From Desulfobacteraceae bacterium (GTDB lineage: Bacteria > Desulfobacterota > Desulfobacteria > Desulfobacterales > Desulfobacteraceae): 5,859 nt of DNA. The notes under the pieces were generated by a model. That model was not told the DNA's origin. It made no database searches and saw nothing but the letters and a program-made list of their open reading frames with translations. The stretch covers positions 1-5,859 of the forward strand of contig JAAEMC010000885.1 of assembly GCA_024225895.1 (NCBI GenBank), written 5' to 3'. Below, in pieces: positions 1 to 5,859 of this stretch. How positions within the stretch are numbered: position 1 is the first letter of the stretch; each line of letters begins with the position of its first letter. The position numbers and the translations under genes were made by a program.

Positions 1-1
1 G

Positions 2-2476
2 GCGATGGTTAACCATATGGGTCATGAACAAATGATCAGGATGGGCATGCAGTTATACCGGCTGGAGCAGATCAGCGCGACTTCTTTTCTGATTGCTCTG
101 CCGGTTTTATTGCACTATCTGGCGGAAAATGTCATGCCAAAAGTATCAAAAGCATTCATTGCTTTGGGCATGGTTGCGTTTTCGGTTTTCACCATCATGG
201 CATTTGTTTATCCTGATTCTTTTATCTCTATAACAAAGGTGCATTCATCAGCACTCATAAAAGAAGGCTCCAGCGCCAGGGGCCAGGTGGGTCTCTTTTA
301 TTATTTCAGGGACGGCATTGCATTTGTTAATTTTATTTATGCATTTATATTCATGCGGCAGATTCTGAAAAGCCGGGTGTTTTTTAATTTTACGCGATGG
401 ATTTACAGTGGATTGCTTATTGCCATTGTCTTTGCCATCAATGATCTTTTTAATATCTATTTTAATCATCTAACGTATTTGCCGCCTATACTGGATTTTT
501 CTTACCTGGTTGTGGGATTAAGTATCTTCAGCGCTTTTACCATGATGGGAGTTTTCCACCTTTTTGTGAAAGCGTTAAAGAAAAGAGATATCTCATTGAG
601 TGATATCCAGCAGATGGCCATGGTCAGCGGGATAGAATATTATTTTTACGAAAAGATTTTTTTTCTTTCCAATGAATTTGTTAATATATTTCATATACCA
701 GAGGAAAAACTGGTATTTTATGAGGATGCATTTGCAGATAAGTATATTGTTGAGCAAGACAAGTACCTTTTTTCAAGAGCCGTTGAAACAGCACGTCAAA
801 AAAAGCTTCCCAGTGATTTTACATGCCGTATTCATTGTAACGGCACAGCAAAATGGGCCCGTTTCTCAAAACCGAAATTAAAATATGACTCCACTGGAAA
901 GCATTTGCAAAGTATGCTTTGGTCTGTGCAGGATATTACTGAACAAAAAAAAGCAGAACAAACCCTGATTTCATTCAAGAATGCAGTGGAAAGTTCATCT
1001 GATGCGGTCTGTATGGCCACTCCCAAAGGGGAAATATGGTATCAGAACAAGGCGTCTGATATCATGTTCGGCAAAAAGAATCCGGAATCAGCCCGGAATC
1101 ATTTTGTCGATCCTGTGGTGGAGACGCATATTGAGGACATTATTAAATCCGGCGGGAATTGGCATGGTGAAGTTGAAATGTATTCCAAGAGTAAAATGGT
1201 TTTAAATATCTTACTTCGGGCCTATTCATTCACGGATTCCCAAGGGGAAATCATCGGCCTTGTCAGAACCCATACCGATATTACAGCCAATAAACGATTT
1301 GAAAAAGAGCTTTCGAGGCTGAGAAATTACATGTTTGATATTATCAATTCCATGCCTTCTGTGATCATTGGTGTGGATAAAAGTCTGGTTGTAACACTCT
1401 GGAATCACCAGGCTGAGAAACAAACCAATATCAAAAGGGAAAATGCCCAGGGCAAACCGGTAGAACAGGTCCTGACCAAGATGGAGGTTCATATGGACCT
1501 TATCTTAGGCAGTATCCAGTCCAACCAGACCCAAACGGTTTCAAGGAAGAAAAGCGAAGAAAACAAAGAGATTATTTATGAAAATATTACCATTTATCCA
1601 TTAGGTAAAGATAAGGTGGAAGGTGCCGTCATCAGGCTTGATAACGTGACAGACCAGGTGAGGATGGAAAGTATGATGATTCAATCTGAGAAAATGCTTT
1701 CCATCGGAGGGCTTGCCGCGGGAATGGCCCATGAGATAAATAATCCTTTGGCCGGGATGATGCAGAATGCTTCAGTCTTAATCAACCGCCTCACAAAGGA
1801 TGATATTCCTGCAAATGAAGAAGCAGCGAAAACACTGGGAATCGATATGACTGTTATCAGGAACTATATGGAAAAAAGAAACGTGATTCAGCAGCTCAAT
1901 CATATTAAAAATGCAGGGAGTCAGGCATCAAAAATTATTCAGAATATGCTCGCTTTTGCTCAGAATGACAGTTCCGGAAGATCCCTTGAGAATTTGTGTC
2001 TCCTTTTGGATAATGCCATTGAACTGGCTAAAACAGATTATGATTTGAAAAAAGAATATGATTTTCGAAATATTGAAATCATAAAAGAATATGAAAGTAA
2101 CCTGCCCATGGTATATTGTGAGCAGGGTCAGGTTCAGCAAGTCTTTTTCAATGTATTAAAAAACGGTGCCCAGGCCATGACCGAAGACCGGTTGGGAAAA
2201 GACCCTGAAACATGGGATGCTCAATTTGTTTTAAGGGTTATGGATGCGGCAGATATGATATGTATTGAAATAGAAGATAATGGTACTGGAATTTTAGGAG
2301 AGGATCTGGAACGTATTTTTGAACCCTTTTTTACCACCAAAAACGTGGACAAGGGAACCGGGCTTGGTCTTTCCATTTCCTATTTTATAATAACTGAAAA
2401 CCATAATGGTCAAATGCATGTGGAATCCAGTGAAGGCCGAGGGACAAAAGTAATCATCAAATTTCCAAAAAGTTAA
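2..2476 (+). CDS. Membrane-bound multi-PAS sensor histidine kinase, 5' end cut by the window
   Basis: This is a sensor kinase that should autophosphorylate on His and pass the phosphate to an unseen response regulator. The frame is open to the left edge, so the ATG at base 5 is probably internal. Numbering from that ATG (823 residues), about five hydrophobic helices lie near 26-41, 49-69, 101-120, 131-152 and 162-190; two more upstream would make a 7TM sensor module (inference). Three PAS-like modules follow near 205-315, 325-430 and 440-552, the first two ending in PAC-like DIT motifs (310-312, 425-427). The H-box MAHEINNPL carries His576. The ATPase shows the N-box (N716, N720), the G1 box DNGTG (758-762), the F-box FEPFF (772-776) and the G2 box GTGLGLS (784-790), so it looks catalytically intact. 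There is no receiver domain. The DHp domain holds an insertion of about 20 residues between its two helices. Kinase class is certain; the signal sensed is unknown. Confidence 0.93.
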   Translation, partial: AMVNHMGHEQMIRMGMQLYRLEQISATSFLIALPVLLHYLAENVMPKVSKAFIALGMVAFSVFTIMAFVYPDSFISITKVHSSALIKEGSSARGQVGLFYYFRDGIAFVNFIYAFIFMRQILKSRVFFNFTRWIYSGLLIAIVFAINDLFNIYFNHLTYLPPILDFSYLVVGLSIFSAFTMMGVFHLFVKALKKRDISLSDIQQMAMVSGIEYYFYEKIFFLSNEFVNIFHIPEEKLVFYEDAFADKYIVEQDKYLFSRAVETARQKKLPSDFTCRIHCNGTAKWARFSKPKLKYDSTGKHLQSMLWSVQDITEQKKAEQTLISFKNAVESSSDAVCMATPKGEIWYQNKASDIMFGKKNPESARNHFVDPVVETHIEDIIKSGGNWHGEVEMYSKSKMVLNILLRAYSFTDSQGEIIGLVRTHTDITANKRFEKELSRLRNYMFDIINSMPSVIIGVDKSLVVTLWNHQAEKQTNIKRENAQGKPVEQVLTKMEVHMDLILGSIQSNQTQTVSRKKSEENKEIIYENITIYPLGKDKVEGAVIRLDNVTDQVRMESMMIQSEKMLSIGGLAAGMAHEINNPLAGMMQNASVLINRLTKDDIPANEEAAKTLGIDMTVIRNYMEKRNVIQQLNHIKNAGSQASKIIQNMLAFAQNDSSGRSLENLCLLLDNAIELAKTDYDLKKEYDFRNIEIIKEYESNLPMVYCEQGQVQQVFFNVLKNGAQAMTEDRLGKDPETWDAQFVLRVMDAADMICIEIEDNGTGILGEDLERIFEPFFTTKNVDKGTGLGLSISYFIITENHNGQMHVESSEGRGTKVIIKFPKS

Positions 2477-2490
2477 AAAAATGTGAAAAT

Positions 2491-2507
2491 AAATTGATTG
2501 TCAATTT
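2491..2507. repeat. 7-bp perfect inverted repeat overlapping a predicted -35 box
   Basis: The arms AAATTGA (2491-2497) and TCAATTT (2501-2507) are exact reverse complements around a 3-bp centre. The right arm shares bases with the predicted -35 box of the thioredoxin-like gene, which is where a repressor or activator site would sit. It could also form a weak A/T-rich hairpin after the kinase gene, but no T-run follows, so it is a poor terminator. The symmetry is seen directly; an operator role is only a guess. Confidence 0.35.
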
Positions 2508-2527
2508 CATCTGATTCCTTGTATGAT
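2498..2527 (+). promoter_or_regulatory. Predicted sigma70-type promoter for the thioredoxin-like gene
   Basis: A -35 box TTGTCA (2498-2503, 5 of 6 to consensus) and a -10 box TATGAT (2522-2527, 5 of 6) are separated by 18 bp. Transcription would start near 2533-2535, leaving a leader of roughly 30 nt before the ATG at 2566. The position in the gap between two co-directional genes suggests that the thioredoxin-like gene is not wholly dependent on kinase-gene transcription. This is a sequence match only, in A/T-rich DNA where chance matches are common. Confidence 0.5.
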
Positions 2528-2565
2528 ACAGCTTTTTTATGTGGCATTGAAGTAAAGGAAACACC

Positions 2566-3012
2566 ATGGTCAAAAAATGTATATTTGGGATAATGCTTGT
2601 TGGTTTGCTTATCCCCGGTCTCGGATTTGCCGCTGACATTGAATGGCTCTCCTATCAAAAGGGAATGGTCTTGGCAAAAAAACAGGATAAAAAAATATTT
2701 TTACACTTCAGGGCCGATTGGTGCGGTTATTGTAAAAAAATGGAAAAGACCACCTTCAAAAAGAGTGCTGTTGTTTCATATTTGAACAAAAATTTTGTCA
2801 GTATCAAAGTGGATGGTGACAGGGAAGGAAAACTTGTTTCCTATTATAAGGTAAAAGGATATCCGGATAACTGGTTTATCAATGAAGAACAAAAGAATCT
2901 TTTTAATCTGCCGGGATATTTGTCACCCAAAGCATTTTTGATTTATTTAGAATATGTTCATACCGACAGTTATAAAACCATGACCCCTATGGAATATGTA
3001 AAATCCAGGTAA
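2566..3012 (+). CDS. Exported thioredoxin-fold protein (Thioredoxin_7-like) with WCGYC active site
   Basis: This 148-residue protein begins with a signal peptide: basic MVKK, a hydrophobic core to about residue 20, and a likely cleavage near GFA-AD (22-23). The mature part is one thioredoxin-like domain: a KKIFLHF strand (42-48), the redox motif WCGYC with Cys53 and Cys56, a helix rich in Lys, the strand NFVSIKVD (76-83), and VKGYP with Pro100 at the expected cis-Pro position. Family members usually have PT after this point; here it is PDN. The ATG is supported by AAGGAA at 2555-2560, five bases upstream. It probably acts in the periplasm as a thiol-disulfide reductase or as a folding or cytochrome-maturation helper; the partner cannot be read from sequence. 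The preceding 89-bp gap carries a likely promoter, so it need not be in one operon with the kinase. Fold is very likely, exact role unknown. Confidence 0.88.
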   Translation: MVKKCIFGIMLVGLLIPGLGFAADIEWLSYQKGMVLAKKQDKKIFLHFRADWCGYCKKMEKTTFKKSAVVSYLNKNFVSIKVDGDREGKLVSYYKVKGYPDNWFINEEQKNLFNLPGYLSPKAFLIYLEYVHTDSYKTMTPMEYVKSR

Positions 3013-3184
3013 ATGAAATCTCAGCACTTAAACATTCGTGGCTGTCTTTGATTTTTTCTTATTTTGCACTTTTTTTAAAAAGGAAAGTTTTTTCGCCTTG
3101 ATCTTGAAATAGCGCAATGATAAAGGATGTGCATTGGTAAAGGATCACAAATCTATATGGTTTAAAAAAAGGAAATAGTTGAAC
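3013..3184. other. A/T-rich intergenic gap with no gene seen
   Basis: The gap has several T- and A-runs, and reading frames in it stop within about a dozen codons. It holds two weak hairpin-plus-T-run candidates (near 3022-3060 and 3068-3093) in its first half. The second half should hold the promoter and leader of the SH3 gene, but I could not find a -35/-10 pair with acceptable spacing. The only clear signal there is the ribosome binding site AAGGAAA at 3169-3175. Confidence 0.5.
3022..3060 (+). terminator. Possible weak rho-independent terminator after the thioredoxin-like gene
   Basis: CAGCAC (3022-3027) can pair with GTGGCTG (3038-3044) with one bulged G, closing a 10-nt loop, and is followed by a T-rich run up to 3060. 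It starts 10 nt after the stop codon, the right place for a terminator. The stem is short and imperfect, and the T-run is interrupted. A second A/U-only hairpin, ACTTTTTT (3068-3075) with AGGAAAGT (3081-3088, needing two G-U pairs), followed by six Ts, could act as a backup. Confidence 0.3.
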
Positions 3185-3799
3185 ATGAAAATGATAATGA
3201 GAACCATTGCCATATTGTTTTTATGGGGCCTGATTTATACGCCTGTTCTGTCTGCCCAATATATCTATGTGAGCGGCATCACCAAGATTACTGTTCGTAC
3301 CGGTCCGGGTACTGATCATAAGATCATTGCCATGGTTGAGTCCGGAACCCAGCTTGAAGTGGTGAGTAGTCAGCCGGACTGGACCCTTGTTAAGACATCT
3401 GAAGGAAAGGAAGGATGGGTCTTAACAAGATTTTTAACCAAAAGTGTGCCCAAGGTACTTTTGGTAAATAAGCTGGAAAGAAAAAACCAGGAACTAACAT
3501 CAACATTGGCGGTATTGGAAGAGAAAAACCAGGAATTAACAGTACAAAATGCCTCTTTGGCCCAGATAGAAGAGAAGTATGATCAATTAAGAAGTGAGGC
3601 ATCTGACTATTTGCAACTGCAGGACAAGTATCAAAAGGTGATGAAGCAGTTTGAAGCCCAGGCAAAACAGATGGAAGAACTTGAAAGCAGTCTGGATAAT
3701 GAAGAAAAATTATGGGTGCTTTGCGGAGCAGGGGTTTTTATTGTTGGCCTTATCTTGGGGTTGAGCACACGTAGAAAAAGGAGAAGTTCGCTTCTATGA
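3185..3799 (+). CDS. YgiM-type envelope protein: SH3 domain, coiled coil, C-terminal membrane anchor (TIGR04211-like)
   Basis: From the ATG at 3185 (204 residues): a signal peptide ending near VLSA (21-24), a bacterial SH3 domain at about 26-85 with the hallmark VRTGPG (37-42) and EGW (76-78), a charged coiled coil at about 95-174, one transmembrane helix (176-193) and a basic tail TRRKRR (195-200). This order and length match Escherichia coli YgiM and the TIGR04211 family. The topology implied is SH3 and coiled coil in the periplasm with the tail in the cytoplasm; SH3 domains of this kind often bind cell wall, but the role of this family is not established. Start choice is uncertain: AGGA at 3170-3173 is 5 bases before a TTG at 3179 and 11 bases before the ATG; an in-frame TAG directly precedes the TTG. 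Its stop overlaps the nadB start as ATGA, so the two are probably one operon. Confidence 0.87.
   Translation: MKMIMRTIAILFLWGLIYTPVLSAQYIYVSGITKITVRTGPGTDHKIIAMVESGTQLEVVSSQPDWTLVKTSEGKEGWVLTRFLTKSVPKVLLVNKLERKNQELTSTLAVLEEKNQELTVQNASLAQIEEKYDQLRSEASDYLQLQDKYQKVMKQFEAQAKQMEELESSLDNEEKLWVLCGAGVFIVGLILGLSTRRKRRSSLL
3473..3556 (+). repeat. Tandem 42-bp (14-residue) repeat inside the coiled coil
   Basis: Two adjacent 42-bp units, 3473-3514 and 3515-3556, encode related segments. Their first 27 bases match at 22 positions and encode LERKNQELT and LEEKNQELT; the rest has diverged. Fourteen residues are two heptads, so the duplication lengthens the coiled coil without breaking its register. It suggests growth of the rod by in-frame duplication. 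Confidence 0.6.
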
Positions 3800-5409
3800 T
3801 CAAAAAAACTGATTTTTTGGTGATTGGAAGCGGTGTGGCCGGGCTGAGCTATGCACTGAAAGTAGCCCAATTCGGTACGGTTACCATTATTACGAAAAAG
3901 AAGATTCAGAAAACCAATACCGCCCTTGCTCAGGGTGGGGTGGCCGCTGTTTTCAGTAAGATGGATTCCTTTGATCTCCATATAAAAGACACTTTAGCTG
4001 CCGGAGATGGCCTGTGCAACAAAGAAGTGGCCAAAATGGTTGTTGAAAACGGGCCGGATAGAATTAAGGAGCTTGTGGCACAAGGCGCCCGGTTTAACAA
4101 GGATGGCAGCGGACAGTTCGATTTTTCCCTGGCCAAGGAAGGCGGACATTCAGCCAAACGGATTATTTATGCACAGGACTTAACCGGCAAGGAGATTGAA
4201 GATTCCCTGGTTGAAAACGTCGAGAACCACAAAAATATCATCATTTTAGAAGATCATGTCGCCGTCAACCTGATTACCTACGAAAGCAATATCAGAAGCG
4301 GTCTTATTGTTAGACAGCATGAAAATATCTGCTGCGGTGCCTATGTTCTGAATAAAAAGACCGGCAAAGTGGAGACTTTTTTTTCAAAAATTATCTTTTT
4401 ATCCACCGGCGGGGCAGGCAAAGTCTATTTGTATACCAGCAATCCTGATATTGCTACGGGGGACGGTGTTGCCATGGCTTACCGGGCAGGGGCATCCGTA
4501 GCCAATCTTGAATTTGTCCAGTTCCATCCCACTTGCCTGTATCATCCGGAAGCCAAGAATTTTTTGATTTCCGAGGCTGTCAGGGGAGAAGGCGCCTTGT
4601 TATTCGATTCAAAAGGCAGTCGGTTTATGGAAAACTACTCCAAAGACAAGGAGCTTGCATGCCGGGATGTCGTGGCAAGGGCCATAGACAATGAATTGAA
4701 AAAAAGCGGTGATGATTCGGTCTATCTGGATATTTCCCACAAGGACTCAAAATTTATTCAAACCCGGTTTCCCAATATTTATGCAAAATGTCTTTTATAT
4801 GGTATCGATATGACCAAAGAGCCAATTCCTGTAGTGCCTGCTGCCCATTATATGTGTGGTGGTGTGGCTACTGATCTGGACGGAAAAACAGATGTGCAAA
4901 GCCTCTATGCTGTCGGGGAAGTCGCCTGTACAGGATTTCACGGCGCCAACCGGCTGGCAAGCAACTCACTATTAGAAGCTCTGGTATATTCCCATCGTGC
5001 TTTTAAAGCATCCATTGAGGAATTCAAATCCCAAAATAACAGGGTGAATATCGATCCGGAACCCTGGGATGAAACCGATACCACAGACAGTGATGAAGCA
5101 ATTGTGGTTTCACATAACTGGGATGAGATAAGGCGGCTGATGTGGAATTACGTGGGTATTGTCAGATCGGATAAACGGTTGCAAAGGGCGCTCAGGCGAA
5201 TTGAAAATATCCAGAAAGAGATCAATGAATACTATTGGGATTTTAAAATCACCTCAGACTTGATTGAGCTTCGGAACCTGGCCCTGGTTGCCGAGTTGAT
5301 TATCCGGTCAGCTTTAAAGCGAAAGGAAAGCCGCGGCCTTCATTACAATATTGAATATCCCCAAAAGGATGATCAGAACTGGTTGCGGCATACAATCCTT
5401 AAAAACTGA
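3796..5409 (+). CDS. nadB: L-aspartate oxidase
   Basis: This cytoplasmic FAD enzyme oxidises L-aspartate to iminoaspartate, which quinolinate synthase NadA then uses for de novo NAD synthesis. At 537 residues it has normal NadB length. The N-terminal dinucleotide-binding motif GSGVAG is at 11-16, followed by the NTALAQGGVAA segment (41-51) typical of the fumarate reductase/aspartate oxidase flavoproteins. Active-site residues known from the E. coli enzyme are all present: the Glu of EGGHS (115-119), His244 in QFHPT, Arg290 in CRDVV, His351 in AAHYMCGG and Arg386 in GANRLASNSLLE. The EGGHS motif separates it from succinate dehydrogenase and fumarate reductase subunits. The C-terminal helical domain (about 440-520) is complete. 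It starts inside the stop of the SH3 gene (ATGA), with AGGAG at 3779-3783 lying 12 bases upstream, so translational coupling is likely. nadA and nadC are not in the window. In an anaerobe, fumarate or quinone would be the electron acceptor. Confidence 0.97.
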   Translation: MIKKTDFLVIGSGVAGLSYALKVAQFGTVTIITKKKIQKTNTALAQGGVAAVFSKMDSFDLHIKDTLAAGDGLCNKEVAKMVVENGPDRIKELVAQGARFNKDGSGQFDFSLAKEGGHSAKRIIYAQDLTGKEIEDSLVENVENHKNIIILEDHVAVNLITYESNIRSGLIVRQHENICCGAYVLNKKTGKVETFFSKIIFLSTGGAGKVYLYTSNPDIATGDGVAMAYRAGASVANLEFVQFHPTCLYHPEAKNFLISEAVRGEGALLFDSKGSRFMENYSKDKELACRDVVARAIDNELKKSGDDSVYLDISHKDSKFIQTRFPNIYAKCLLYGIDMTKEPIPVVPAAHYMCGGVATDLDGKTDVQSLYAVGEVACTGFHGANRLASNSLLEALVYSHRAFKASIEEFKSQNNRVNIDPEPWDETDTTDSDEAIVVSHNWDEIRRLMWNYVGIVRSDKRLQRALRRIENIQKEINEYYWDFKITSDLIELRNLALVAELIIRSALKRKESRGLHYNIEYPQKDDQNWLRHTILKN

Positions 5410-5426
5410 TTATAATTTATTTTTAA
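5399..5426. terminator. A/T-only inverted repeat between convergent genes, possible weak two-way terminator
   Basis: TTAAAAA (5399-5405) and TTTTTAA (5420-5426) are exact reverse complements around a 14-nt loop. They straddle the stop codons of nadB and of the methyltransferase, whose stops are separated by only 13 bp. Each strand presents a T-run at the 3' side of the stem, as a bidirectional terminator would. The stem has no G-C pair and the loop is long, so it would be very unstable; chance is a real alternative in such A/T-rich DNA. Confidence 0.25.
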
Positions 5427-5859
5427 CCGCGTTTCCTGCCAACAAAAAGGGTAACAATCCCGAAGGTCATTTGTTTGTAACGAATATCCTTAAATCCAGC
5501 TTCTTTCATGGTTTGGGAAAATCGTACAGGAGACGGGAATTTGAGTACTGAATCAGGCAGATAAGAATAGGCATCGGCATGTTTGGAAAAAAAAGAACCG
5601 ATTAGGGGAAGGATTTTTTTAAAATAGGCAAGATAAACATGTTTTAAAAATCCTTTTTCCGGTGTGGTCAGTTCCAGCACGGCAAGCCGACCTCCATTTT
5701 TTAAGGTGTTATAAAATGCTTTAAGGGCCTTTTTTCGATCCATGATGTTCCGGATGCCGAATGCAATGAAAACAGCATCAAAAATATTGTTATCAAAAGG
5801 CAGATTCAGGGCATCCCCGTTGACCAGGCTGATATTGTCCGGACGAGGTTTTTTGGAAA
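5423..5859 (-). CDS. menG: UbiE/MenG-family (demethylmenaquinone/ubiquinone) methyltransferase, 5' end beyond the window
   Basis: This SAM-dependent methyltransferase carries out the C-methylation near the end of menaquinone (or ubiquinone) synthesis. The frame stays open to the right edge, so the CAT at 5741-5743 is an internal Met, not the start; 144 residues are visible, against about 230-250 for the family, so roughly the first 90-100, including the glycine-rich SAM motif I, are missing. In the visible part, GDALNLPF (14-21) is the second SAM-binding motif, followed by FDAVFIAFGIRNI (26-38), GGRLAVLEL (55-63), the SYLPDSV segment (97-103) with its substrate-side Tyr, and the C-terminal AGFKDIRYKQMTFGIVTLF, all characteristic of UbiE/MenG rather than of general methyltransferases. 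It converges on nadB with 13 bp between stop codons. The symbol menG is preferred to ubiE because the inferred anaerobic host would use menaquinone; sequence alone does not settle this. Confidence 0.9.
   Translation of the reverse strand, partial: SKKPRPDNISLVNGDALNLPFDNNIFDAVFIAFGIRNIMDRKKALKAFYNTLKNGGRLAVLELTTPEKGFLKHVYLAYFKKILPLIGSFFSKHADAYSYLPDSVLKFPSPVRFSQTMKEAGFKDIRYKQMTFGIVTLFVGRKRG

Noticed and set aside
1226..1492. An 88-codon minus-strand open frame opposite the kinase
   Set aside because: It lies fully opposite a strongly supported kinase frame, has no recognisable domain and no convincing ribosome binding site; it is a shadow frame.
3013..3051. A 12-codon frame starting right after the thioredoxin-like stop codon
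   Set aside because: It is very short, has no ribosome binding site and overlaps the candidate terminator.
3134..3159. Promoter for the SH3 gene with TTGGTA (3134-3139) and TATATG (3154-3159)
   Set aside because: The spacer would be only 14 bp, too short for a normal sigma70 promoter.
3631..3981. A 116-codon minus-strand open frame across the SH3 gene and nadB junction
   Set aside because: It overlaps two well-supported plus-strand genes and shows no known motif.
3796..5409. Fumarate reductase or succinate dehydrogenase flavoprotein subunit instead of NadB
   Set aside because: The EGGHS motif and the short NadB-type C-terminal domain fit aspartate oxidase, and no iron-sulfur or cytochrome subunit gene is adjacent.
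5351..5551. A plus-strand open frame across the end of nadB into the methyltransferase region
   Set aside because: It overlaps the conserved C-terminus of NadB and the antisense of the methyltransferase, and has no recognisable features.
5423..5743. A complete 106-residue minus-strand gene starting at the CAT at 5741-5743
   Set aside because: The frame stays open to the right edge and encodes the conserved UbiE/MenG motifs GDALNLPF and FGIRNI upstream of that Met, so the Met is internal and the gene is partial.
1..5859. Mobile element, CRISPR array, tRNA or rRNA, defence-like cluster
   Set aside because: I saw no transposase or integrase, no spaced repeat array, no structural RNA and no effector-type genes; nearly all of the window is explained by housekeeping and signalling genes.

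Overview
The window is an ordinary-looking chromosomal stretch from a Gram-negative bacterium with about 40-45% GC by eye. Several things suggest a deltaproteobacterium of the Desulfobacterales type: a multi-PAS histidine kinase with an extended phosphoacceptor domain, a YgiM-like SH3 envelope protein, an NadB of the standard bacterial type, and a menaquinone-type methyltransferase. The lineage is an inference from protein style; nothing in the window proves it.

Layout: (1) bases 1-2476, plus strand, the 3' part of a membrane-bound sensor histidine kinase with transmembrane helices, three PAS-like modules, an HisKA-type domain and an HATPase domain, cut by the left edge; (2) an 89-bp gap with a good sigma70-like promoter whose -35 box lies in a short palindrome; (3) 2566-3012, an exported thioredoxin-fold protein with a WCGYC active site; (4) a 172-bp A/T-rich gap with weak terminator-like hairpins; (5) 3185-3799, a YgiM-type protein (signal peptide, bacterial SH3 domain, coiled coil, C-terminal membrane anchor), overlapping by 4 bp (ATGA) with (6) 3796-5409, nadB, L-aspartate oxidase; (7) after only 13 bp, the convergent minus-strand 3' end of a UbiE/MenG methyltransferase, which runs off the right edge.

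Functionally, nadB starts de novo NAD synthesis by oxidising L-aspartate to iminoaspartate. In an anaerobe its FAD would be reoxidised by fumarate or by a quinone, and the neighbouring methyltransferase makes the last step of (mena)quinone. The SH3 protein and nadB are probably co-translated. The thioredoxin-like protein has its own promoter and probably acts on thiols in the periplasm. The kinase has no response regulator in view, so its output is unknown.

I found no mobile element, CRISPR array, RNA gene, phage remnant or defence-like cluster, and no convincing evidence of a novel system. The items worth a second look are the extended DHp domain, the palindrome over the -35 box, the ygiM-nadB coupling and the internal duplication in the coiled coil.
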